Part shown: positions 17,427 to 25,054 of the stretch, in pieces | Layout: every line of letters begins with the position of its first letter | Position numbering within the stretch: the first letter of the stretch is position 1 | Translations under genes and position numbers: made by a program | DNA from: Acidobacteriota bacterium | Lineage (GTDB): Bacteria > Acidobacteriota > Blastocatellia > Pyrinomonadales > Pyrinomonadaceae | NCBI GenBank assembly: GCA_020846885.1 | Contig: JADLDC010000054.1 | Coordinates: forward strand, 1-40,030 | Direction: 5' to 3' | DNA: 40,030 bases | The notes under the pieces: model-generated | What the model was told of the DNA's origin: nothing | Databases searched by the model: none | What the model saw: only the letters and a program-made list of their open reading frames with translations

Positions 17427-18635
17427 ATGCGTAACCGTATTTATACCTTATTTGCGTTCATCACTATCACTGCCTGCGCCGTTGTTTTGAATGGCCAAAC
17501 GCCGGGCAATGTAAAGCCCAGCCTTATTGCCGGCGATGTGGTCTTGGTCCAGCCGGGCAAGATCGTTTTCACTACAAAAGATGGTGAAATGTCCGCGACC
17601 CTTTCCGAACAGACCGAATTCAAGAAGATCCCGCCGGACAACCGCAAAATGAGCGCCGCTGTTCCGGCGGCATTGGACGATATCGAAGCCGGTGACAAGA
17701 TCGTTGTCAGCGGATTTCCGGCAGATGACAAGAAAAGTGTTCCGGCGCGGACCGTTTACCTAATGTCAAAGTCTGAACTTGCCGCCGCCAAAGCAAAAGA
17801 ATTGGAAAAATGGCGAACACGCGGCATTTCGGGCAGAGTAACGGCCGTTGACCCGGCAACCGGCCAGATCTCGATCGATGTGACATCGCTTGGCTCGACC
17901 ACAAAGGTGGTCCTTACGCCAAAAGAACAGGCGAAATATCTTCGCTACGCCCCAAATTCGGTTGCCTACAGCGAGGCGCTTCCGAGCAAGTTTGCCGATG
18001 TTGCGGCAGGCGATATGCTTCGGGCCGTCGGGGACCGCAGCGCCGACGGAGCAAGTTTTGCTGCTGAAGAGATCCTGACCGGAGCTTTCCAGACGCACGC
18101 GGGGACGGTGAAATCTGTAGATATCGCAAAGAATGAAGTGGTCATTACTGAGCTTCAATCCAAGAAAGACGTAACCGTGTCGCTCGGCTCAGCGTCAATG
18201 ATGAAGAAGTTCCCTGAGCAAATGGCCCAGATGCTTGCGGCCCGCCAGTCGGGTGGTGAGCAGGCCGGACCAGGAGCACCAGCAGCCCAGGGCGGCCAAA
18301 CCCCGCCGCGAATGGGCGGCGGACAGGGCGGACAGGCACCTGGGCGAATGAATGGCGGCCAAGGCGGGCCGGGTGGCGGGGCCAGAGGCGGCATTGACGA
18401 AATGCTGGACAGGTTTCCGAATGTGACCGCGGCCGACCTTAAGGTTGGGGACATGATCGCTGTCTCGAGTTCTAAGTCATCGACGCCCGATCATATTACC
18501 GCGATCAAACTGTTGGCCGGTGTCGAGCCTTTTGTGCGAATGGCCCAAATGTCTGCCGCCGGCGGAAGATCACGCGGCCCTGGGTCTCAAAGCTTGAGCA
18601 TCCCCGGCCTTGACGGCGGATTTGATATGCCATAG
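17427..18635 (+). CDS. Secreted DUF5666-like protein with Gly/Gln/Pro-rich insert
   Basis: Signal peptide then repeated beta-rich units (GKIVFTTKDGEMSATLSEQTEF, GRVTAVDPATGQISIDVTSLGSTTKVVL, GTVKSVDIAKNEVVITELQSKKDVTVSLG) and MGGGQGGQAPGRMNGGQGGPGGGARGG. Confidence 0.7.
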   Translation: MRNRIYTLFAFITITACAVVLNGQTPGNVKPSLIAGDVVLVQPGKIVFTTKDGEMSATLSEQTEFKKIPPDNRKMSAAVPAALDDIEAGDKIVVSGFPADDKKSVPARTVYLMSKSELAAAKAKELEKWRTRGISGRVTAVDPATGQISIDVTSLGSTTKVVLTPKEQAKYLRYAPNSVAYSEALPSKFADVAAGDMLRAVGDRSADGASFAAEEILTGAFQTHAGTVKSVDIAKNEVVITELQSKKDVTVSLGSASMMKKFPEQMAQMLAARQSGGEQAGPGAPAAQGGQTPPRMGGGQGGQAPGRMNGGQGGPGGGARGGIDEMLDRFPNVTAADLKVGDMIAVSSSKSSTPDHITAIKLLAGVEPFVRMAQMSAAGGRSRGPGSQSLSIPGLDGGFDMP

Positions 18636-18650
18636 AACTTTTTGTTTTAT

Positions 18651-18673
18651 GCCCGATGGAACTGGGCCTTTTT
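18651..18673 (+). terminator. Short intrinsic terminator-like hairpin
   Basis: GCCC-gatggaact-GGGC-CTTTTTCC after the 17427 gene stop. Confidence 0.45.
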
Positions 18674-18724
18674 CCGAATAGTTCCTGCTTTATTTAATTA
18701 CTCTGTTTGAAGGTTATACTTGTG

Positions 18725-21700
18725 ATGAAATTATCCAGACTTTTCATTGTGAGCGGGCTGATTGCATTATTTTTCAGCGTCCCGGCTCTCGCACAGCAGA
18801 ACGGATCACTTACCGGCCAGGTAGTTGATTCGCTCGGCGCGGTCGTCGTTGGAGCTTCAGTCACCGCCGTTTCCGGCACCGGTGCTGAAAAGACAACGAC
18901 CAGCAATACAAAGGGCGAATACAACATAACCGGCCTCGCCCCAGGCAAATACACGGTCCGTGTTTCGGCACCGAAATTTGCTCTATATGAGAACACCGAG
19001 GTAGAGGTCGCTGCCGCTCAGAAAACTGAACTTATTCCGGTTATGACGGTGTCCGGTGTTGAGGAGCAGGTTGAGGTCTCCGGCGACACGGGCGTATCGA
19101 CCGATCCGGCAAACAACGCGGGGGCAACCGTCCTGAAGGAAAAGGAACTCGAAGCATTACCGGACGATCCGGATGAACTTGAGGCGGCCCTGCAGGCTCT
19201 TGCCGGCCCGGCGGCGGGCCCGAACGGCGGCCAGATCTACATTGACGGGTTCACCGGCGGCCGCCTTCCCCCAAAAGAGGCGATTCGTGAGATCCGAATA
19301 AACAACAATCCGTTCTCGGCGGAATACGATCGGCTTGGCTTTGGCCGTATAGAGATCCTGACCAGGCCGGGTACTGAAAGATGGCGTGGAAATCTGTTTG
19401 GAAGTTTCAACGACGAAAGCCTTAATTCGCGCAACCCTTTCGCCCTTAACCGTGCACCGAGCCAAAGGCGTTCGTTCGGAGGCAACATCTCCGGGCCGAT
19501 ACAGAAGGGGAAATCATCCTTTTTTGTCGACATCAACAATCGTGACGACGACAGCAACACCGTTGTCAACGCCCGCATTCTCGACAGCAATCTTAACGCG
19601 GTACCCTTCACTGAAGAATTCCAGGTACCAAGCCGCAGGTTTTCGATAAGCCCGCGCCTTGACTATGCGATAAACCAGAACAATACTCTTGTGGCCCGCT
19701 ACAGCTTCTCGCGTTCGTCCTCGGAAAATCAGGGTATCAGTACGTTTTCGCTGCCTTCGCGTGCATACGAAACCAAGAGCACGTCCAACGAACTCCGCCT
19801 GACAGAGACGATGATCATCAACGCGACTACGGTCAACGAGACGCGTTTCGAATACAGTTGGGACAAGCGTGATCAGGTCGGCGACAACTCGATACCAACG
19901 ATTTCGGTATCGGAAGCATTTACCGGCGGCGGTGCGCAGATCGGGCTCAGCTTTAACGACACGAAGACGTGGGAACTGCAGAACTTCACGACCACCTCGG
20001 TGGGGCCAAACGCTCAGCATGGATTGAAATTTGGAATCAAGCTGCGAAATTCTTCTATCAACGACCGCTCGGAGAATAACTACGGCGGAGCGTTCACGTT
20101 TGCCGGAGCACAACCGGTGACCAGTCCGGCGGGCTGCTTTCCGGGCGAACCTGGCTGTACAGTTGTTCAGCCGGCCGTCTCGCCGCTTGACCAGTACCGT
20201 GAGCGGATCCTCGGGAATGCAGACCCGCGCTTTTTCCCAACCCAATTCACTATCACTACCGGCCAGCCGCTTCAGTCGGTTTCTCGGACAGACCTCGGGC
20301 TATTTGTAACCGATGACTGGCGCGTAGATCCGAGCCTTACTCTAAGCTTTGGACTGCGGTACGAGAACCAAACGAATATCAGCGACAGCAACGACTTTGC
20401 ACCAAGATTCTCGTTCGCGTGGTCACCGGGAGCCGGCGGCGCTAAGGCCCCGAAAACAGTATTCCGCGGCGGCTTCGGCCTATTTTACGACCGTTTGAGC
20501 GAAAGCCTGACCATGAGCGCTCTTCGCTTCAATGGGACGAACCAGATCAACCTGGTCGTCAGCGCAAACGACCCTGATCCTGTCCGCCGTGCGGCAGCGA
20601 TCGCTCTGTTGGGCCAGCCGGTATTTTCATTGAACGGCGTCACGAACGTCCCGACAGGTGCTCAGATATTGGCGGCCCTGCCGCAGTCCAACACTATCCG
20701 GCAGATCGCACCAGACCTAAAATCGCCGATGATGATGCAGGGAGCATTCGGCGTTGAACGCCAACTGCCCTGGCAGACGACCATGTCGGCGACGTTCGTT
20801 TCGTCGCGGACCTACAACGTACTTCGATCGAGGAACATAAACGCCCCGATCTGTCCTGACCAGTTTGATTGTTCGAACGCACCGCGGCCTGATCCTACGG
20901 CGGGTGCGATCTATCAATACGAATCGACTGGAACTTTGGACCAGAACCGCCTAAGCGTGAACATCAGGAATATGTCCAGCCGGCGATTCTCGCTGTTTGC
21001 TAATTACAACCTCGGCTTTTCTCGCAGCACCAGTGACGGGTCCGGCAGTTTTCCTGCCTATTCATACGATCTGAGCGACGAATGGGGCCGTTCCTCGTCA
21101 GATGTTCGCCACAACTTTGTTGTCGGCGGCAACATCAACGCTCCGTGGGGCTTTTCGTTCAGCCCGTTCATCATGCTCAACAGCGGGCGTCCGTTCAACA
21201 TCACCACCGGACAGGACTTGAACGGCGATCTGCAGTTTAACGAACGGCCGACCTTTGGCCAATTGGCTGCGGCGTGCTCTTCGCACAACCTGTCGGCATC
21301 ATGGTGCGATGTTTCCGGTGAGGACGCCAATCAGATCATTCCCCGTAACTGGGGCCAATCGCCGAGTTCGTTCACGGTAAATATGCGTGTCTCGCGGAAC
21401 TTCGGTTTTGGCAAGACGGCTGAGCGTGCCTCCGGCGGCGGCCAGGGCGGCGGCGGTGACCGACGCGGTGGCGGCGGCTTTGGCGGCGGCGGACGCGGGA
21501 TGATGATGGGCGGTTTCGGCGGCAATAACCGCAAACCGTACAACCTGAACCTCAGCATCAACTTCCAGAACCTTTTGAACACCGTCAACCTGGGTGCACC
21601 GGTCGGAAACATCCTCTCGGGCCGTTTCGGCCAGTCAACCGGGACAGGCGGCGGTTTCGGCGGCTTTGGCGGCGGCGGCGGTTTCGGCGGCGGCTCATCT

Positions 21701-21745
21701 GCCGCTAACCGAAGGATCGAGCTCTCCGCAAGATTTAGTTGGTAA
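18725..21745 (+). CDS. TonB-dependent receptor with carboxypeptidase-regulatory-like N-terminal domain (Oar-like outer-membrane protein)
   Basis: SLTGQVVDSLGAVVVGASVTAVSGTGAEKTTTSNTKGEYNITGLAPGKYTVRVSA, plug-like region, many beta-strand segments, terminal ...RRIELSARFSW. Confidence 0.88.
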   Translation: MKLSRLFIVSGLIALFFSVPALAQQNGSLTGQVVDSLGAVVVGASVTAVSGTGAEKTTTSNTKGEYNITGLAPGKYTVRVSAPKFALYENTEVEVAAAQKTELIPVMTVSGVEEQVEVSGDTGVSTDPANNAGATVLKEKELEALPDDPDELEAALQALAGPAAGPNGGQIYIDGFTGGRLPPKEAIREIRINNNPFSAEYDRLGFGRIEILTRPGTERWRGNLFGSFNDESLNSRNPFALNRAPSQRRSFGGNISGPIQKGKSSFFVDINNRDDDSNTVVNARILDSNLNAVPFTEEFQVPSRRFSISPRLDYAINQNNTLVARYSFSRSSSENQGISTFSLPSRAYETKSTSNELRLTETMIINATTVNETRFEYSWDKRDQVGDNSIPTISVSEAFTGGGAQIGLSFNDTKTWELQNFTTTSVGPNAQHGLKFGIKLRNSSINDRSENNYGGAFTFAGAQPVTSPAGCFPGEPGCTVVQPAVSPLDQYRERILGNADPRFFPTQFTITTGQPLQSVSRTDLGLFVTDDWRVDPSLTLSFGLRYENQTNISDSNDFAPRFSFAWSPGAGGAKAPKTVFRGGFGLFYDRLSESLTMSALRFNGTNQINLVVSANDPDPVRRAAAIALLGQPVFSLNGVTNVPTGAQILAALPQSNTIRQIAPDLKSPMMMQGAFGVERQLPWQTTMSATFVSSRTYNVLRSRNINAPICPDQFDCSNAPRPDPTAGAIYQYESTGTLDQNRLSVNIRNMSSRRFSLFANYNLGFSRSTSDGSGSFPAYSYDLSDEWGRSSSDVRHNFVVGGNINAPWGFSFSPFIMLNSGRPFNITTGQDLNGDLQFNERPTFGQLAAACSSHNLSASWCDVSGEDANQIIPRNWGQSPSSFTVNMRVSRNFGFGKTAERASGGGQGGGGDRRGGGGFGGGGRGMMMGGFGGNNRKPYNLNLSINFQNLLNTVNLGAPVGNILSGRFGQSTGTGGGFGGFGGGGGFGGGSSAANRRIELSARFSW

Positions 21746-21769
21746 CTTTCCTCCATTGCGGTATATTTA

Positions 21770-21802
21770 GGAAGCCTGCGGACGGGCTTCCTATTTTTTT
21801 TT
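21770..21802 (+). terminator. Rho-independent terminator after TonB-dependent receptor
   Basis: GGAAGCC-TGCGGACG-GGCTTCC followed by TATTTTTTTTT. Confidence 0.9.
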
Positions 21803-21816
21803 GGAGCGGAAGTTGG

Positions 21817-22548
21817 ATGTTGAAATACTTTTCCAGGCCTTTGCTTTTGATTCTGCTGTGTGTTCTTGTCACTGCCGCTCAGCCTGCCGCGCCGGCCGAA
21901 AGGCCGTATGCCGCCGAGATGAAGCTGGCCGCGCTTGCGCTTGCTGCTCACGGCGGTGATAAGCTGCGGAACATGAGGACGCTGGTCGTCAAGGGCTCGG
22001 TTGACGTAACGACCTCGGCCGCGGCCCAGGCGTTTCCGGCTAGCTTTGTGACCATCTTTTCCGGTGACAAATATCGGCTCGAAATCGCAAATCCGTTTCA
22101 GCCGCTTAAGCAGATCTATGACGGCACGCAAACCACCTCATCCGTCCGCGGCGGGTTCACGCTGCCTCCAATAAACCGGCTTGGGTATCCTATGCTGCAG
22201 CAATTCGGCAGGCAGGGATTTGTGATCACGCCGCTGCCTGAGGATAAGAAAAAGCGTAAGGGATTTAGAATGACATCGCCCGAGGGCTATTCCACCGACT
22301 TCTATCTTGATGAAAAGACAAACCGGATCAAGGGTTACGACGCCAGCTATACAATTAACGAACGTGCCGTTACCACGTCGGTTGAGATCGAGAAACTCCG
22401 CGATGTCGAAGGCGTTCTGGTGCCCGAGAAATATGCGCAAAGGTTCGATACTGAGCAAATAACGATCTACGCAAATTTTAAGGCGAAAGAGATTTTGGTG
22501 AATTCAGAAGTTCCGGACGCTTACTTCAAGATCGCTGAGAACCGATAG
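21817..22548 (+). CDS. Secreted protein resembling outer-membrane lipoprotein-sorting (LolA/DUF4292-like) proteins
   Basis: Signal peptide LKYFSRPLLLILLCVLVTAAQPAA; FVTIFSGDKYRLEIANPFQPLKQIYDGTQTTSSVRG...FYLDEKTNRIKGYDASYTINERAVTTSVEIEKLRDVEGVLVPEKYAQRF. Confidence 0.65.
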   Translation: MLKYFSRPLLLILLCVLVTAAQPAAPAERPYAAEMKLAALALAAHGGDKLRNMRTLVVKGSVDVTTSAAAQAFPASFVTIFSGDKYRLEIANPFQPLKQIYDGTQTTSSVRGGFTLPPINRLGYPMLQQFGRQGFVITPLPEDKKKRKGFRMTSPEGYSTDFYLDEKTNRIKGYDASYTINERAVTTSVEIEKLRDVEGVLVPEKYAQRFDTEQITIYANFKAKEILVNSEVPDAYFKIAENR

Positions 22549-22579
22549 AGCGGCGGACCGTTTCCGGCGGGCTGCTTCC

Positions 22580-22678
22580 CTTTCGTGATATTCGTGTCTT
22601 CATTTCGCTAGTTTCGTGGTAATGGACGAAGATCCATCCCGCGAAATCCACGAATCAAGACATGAAAATTCACGACGG
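22580..22678. repeat. ~42 bp-arm imperfect inverted repeat built of TTCGTG motifs
   Basis: Left arm TTTCGTGATATTCGTGTCTTCATTTCGCTAGTTTCGTGGTAAT; right arm ATCCCGCGAAATCCACGAATCAAGACATGAAAATTCACGAC is its imperfect reverse complement. Confidence 0.85.
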
Positions 22679-22679
22679 C

Positions 22680-23615
22680 CTATCGCCAGCCTAAGGCGGC
22701 GAGCCCGGCGGGCGCGGCGACATCGTCAAATGTCAACGAGTTTGCGGGAATATTCAGCCCGACCTCTTCCGGCCGGAGGACCTGTAACGCCCGCCCAAGA
22801 GATTCTGCCGAGATCTCACGGATCTTTGCCGGGACCAGTCCCTTTCCGATCAATAATATTCTTTCGAGCAGTTTGTCGCGGCTGTCGGCCGCAAAGCGAT
22901 CGTTGTAAAACATCAATAGCCGATAGATCTCATCATCGCGTTCCGCGGGCGAGCAGGTAACGCTGCGGATGACCGCCGGATCACCCGAACGCATCAGGAT
23001 CGCACTAAACCCGTCACTCTGCGCGCTGATCAGCATCGAATCGGCCTTTTCTGAATCGGCGGAGATCCATCTTGATTCGCTTAAGGCCCGCGGCAGCACT
23101 AAACCCGCCTTCCAGCCGAACCTTTCGAATATGGTCTCATACTCGTCGATGACGGAAAGCTTCACCGCCGAGGCAAAATAGCGGGAACGGCCTTCGCGGT
23201 CGGCCGGCATCTTGTGCCGCGTTATTCGCATTTCCGCGGCGGCGGCACCGAATGTCTGTTCCGCCTTCCAATCAAGTATCTCCTCGGATTCATCCTTACC
23301 GGACGATCCGCTTTCAAGCGTCAAGATCGCCGATCGAGCGGTATTGCTCGGCAGTGAAACAGACCAGCTTTTCTGCCCAAGCAACCCGGCCGAGGTCACA
23401 GCTTCTTCAAGCAGTACTGCAAGCTCATTCCGATTCGATATGTTCCGTTCCAGAAAACTGGGCACGAGAAGCCCGGCCGGCAATTCAACGGCCGCGGCCT
23501 GTTTGATGCCGAACATCCCGCGGCCTTCGCGGTGCAGGCTTAGGGCGGTTACGCTCTCCTTCTCAAGGCCGATCGCGGCCTTCGGGTACGTTGGTTGTGT
23601 TAGAAAAGATAACAT
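22680..23615 (-). CDS. PilM-like type IV pilus assembly / actin-fold protein
   Basis: PKAAIGLEKESVTALSLHREGRG..., LEEAVTSAGLLGQKSWSVSLPSNTARSAILTLES, EEILDWKAEQTFGAAAAEMRITRH...; upstream of pseudopilin genes. Start uncertain (23615 vs 23660). Confidence 0.65.
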   Translation of the reverse strand: MLSFLTQPTYPKAAIGLEKESVTALSLHREGRGMFGIKQAAAVELPAGLLVPSFLERNISNRNELAVLLEEAVTSAGLLGQKSWSVSLPSNTARSAILTLESGSSGKDESEEILDWKAEQTFGAAAAEMRITRHKMPADREGRSRYFASAVKLSVIDEYETIFERFGWKAGLVLPRALSESRWISADSEKADSMLISAQSDGFSAILMRSGDPAVIRSVTCSPAERDDEIYRLLMFYNDRFAADSRDKLLERILLIGKGLVPAKIREISAESLGRALQVLRPEEVGLNIPANSLTFDDVAAPAGLAALGWR

Positions 23616-23674
23616 CAAACTTTCGTACGACAGGCTGTCATCCTGTCGATCCATGCACAAATGACGGTCAAACG

Positions 23675-24118
23675 CTAATACTCCGAATAGGCCTTCCCTT
23701 CTGAATCAACGCCGTCGGACGTGCTCTTTACATCTGTCATTCCAGCCTCGGCCGTCTCCGATGTAGAATCCGTCTCCATCACCTCGCGCCATTCGTCCTT
23801 TTCGGTCATTGGGTCGATCGGACGTTCGCGAAGGTATTTGGCCGTGACCAGATCGTCAACGGTTTGCGGCGGCTTGCCCTTGTCGGCGCTGTATTGATCG
23901 ATGGCACGGCGCATTTGCCAAAGATTTTCTTTCAACACGGTCTCGCGGGCGTTCTGCATCGCCTTTTGATACGACGGAACCGCCACCGAGATGAGGATGA
24001 TGATGATGAACATCGCGATCATCAACTCAAGCAGCGAATAGCCCAACTGACGGCGTTTCGTGCGGGCACGAACGCCTTCATCTACGGCCGCATTGTTTCT
24101 TAGCTTCAGCCTGTCCAT
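23675..24118 (-). CDS. GspG-like pseudopilin (type II secretion / type IV pilus-like)
   Basis: Prepilin motif GYSLLELMIAMFIIIILISVAVPSYQKAMQNARETVLKENLWQMRRAIDQYSADKGKPPQTVDDLVTAKYLRERPIDPMT. Confidence 0.9.
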   Translation of the reverse strand: MDRLKLRNNAAVDEGVRARTKRRQLGYSLLELMIAMFIIIILISVAVPSYQKAMQNARETVLKENLWQMRRAIDQYSADKGKPPQTVDDLVTAKYLRERPIDPMTEKDEWREVMETDSTSETAEAGMTDVKSTSDGVDSEGKAYSEY

Positions 24119-24119
24119 T

Positions 24120-24758
24120 CTACCAATCACTATATTTCGTTCCGTCAAGTGCGGTCTCTGTTGACGATGAACGGATATCCCAAACATTAATGCCGTCCCA
24201 GCTGCCTTCATCATCGCCAGTCTGGTACGACGACCGCAGTTTCCAATCTGATTCACCGGTTATCGGATCGACCGGCAGATGCCGCAGGTACACCTTCGTC
24301 TTTTCATCAAGCTGGTTCATCTCGGTCGCCTGGACATTGCTGTTCGGGCCGCCGGCCGTAAAACTCATCCCGCGGTCGCGGACCGCGACGCCTTCGGTAA
24401 GTGTTTCCAGCGTCGGCGGATAGCGGTCAAGGTTCTCGCTGTCGAAGATCGTGCAGTCGTCTATCACCACGCGGCTTCGCGGATCGGTCGGTATCGAAAA
24501 GGCCCGCCGCGTCGGCTGGACCTGGTCTATCGCTCCGATCCCTTGCGGGCATGACCCGTTCGTGTCGCGCTTAAATTCGTCTATCGCCGACCGTACCTGC
24601 CTGAGCGTTTCGCGCAGCTTTAGCTCCTTTTGCCGCCTGGCAGCGTTCTGCGCAAGCGGGATCGTGCCCATGATCACAATGGCAAGGATGGAAAGCGTAA
24701 TGATCAGCTCAAACAATGAGAATCCGCGTTCCCGAATTTTCTTTAACTCCCTCAACAT
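24120..24758 (-). CDS. Second GspG/H-like pseudopilin
   Basis: MLRELKKIRERGFSLFELIITLSILAIVIMGTIPLAQNAARRQKELKLRETLRQVRSAIDEFKRD ... YLRHLPVDPITGESDW. Confidence 0.9.
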   Translation of the reverse strand: MLRELKKIRERGFSLFELIITLSILAIVIMGTIPLAQNAARRQKELKLRETLRQVRSAIDEFKRDTNGSCPQGIGAIDQVQPTRRAFSIPTDPRSRVVIDDCTIFDSENLDRYPPTLETLTEGVAVRDRGMSFTAGGPNSNVQATEMNQLDEKTKVYLRHLPVDPITGESDWKLRSSYQTGDDEGSWDGINVWDIRSSSTETALDGTKYSDW

Positions 24759-24786
24759 TGCCAACCAATAAATGAAAAACGGCTTC

Positions 24787-24828
24787 CGTTTCGCGGCATT
24801 CGTGTCTTCTTTCGTAAGCTTCGTGGTT
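24787..24828. repeat. Single-arm copy of the TTCGTG-motif repeat
   Basis: TTTCGCGGCATTCGTGTCTTCTTTCGTAAGCTTCGTGGTT; motif starts at 24790/24799/24811/24820 (spacing 9-12-9). Confidence 0.75.
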
Positions 24829-24926
24829 CGGTTTCTTGCACGACCACCAGACACTTCAAATTCTAAAATTCAGGAACCCGGAAACCTGTAACAAATAATT
24901 TGCAAGTAGTTTCTTGCCGATCGCTT

Positions 24927-25024
24927 TTCCTTTGTGCTCTTTGTGTCCGCCCTTTGCGACCTTTGTGTTAACGATTTTTTTACCACAAAGATCACAAAGG
25001 TCCAGACACAGAGGACACAAAGGT
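24927..25024. repeat. ~42 bp-arm imperfect inverted repeat built of TTTGTG motifs
   Basis: CCTTTGTGCTCTTTGTGTCCGCCCTTTGCGACCTTTGTGTTAAC ... ACCACAAAGATCACAAAGGTCCAGACACAGAGGACACAAAGGT; same register as 22580-22678 with T for C. Confidence 0.88.
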
Positions 25025-25054
25025 ACTTGCGGCTTATTCGTTATAGTCCGCCAG

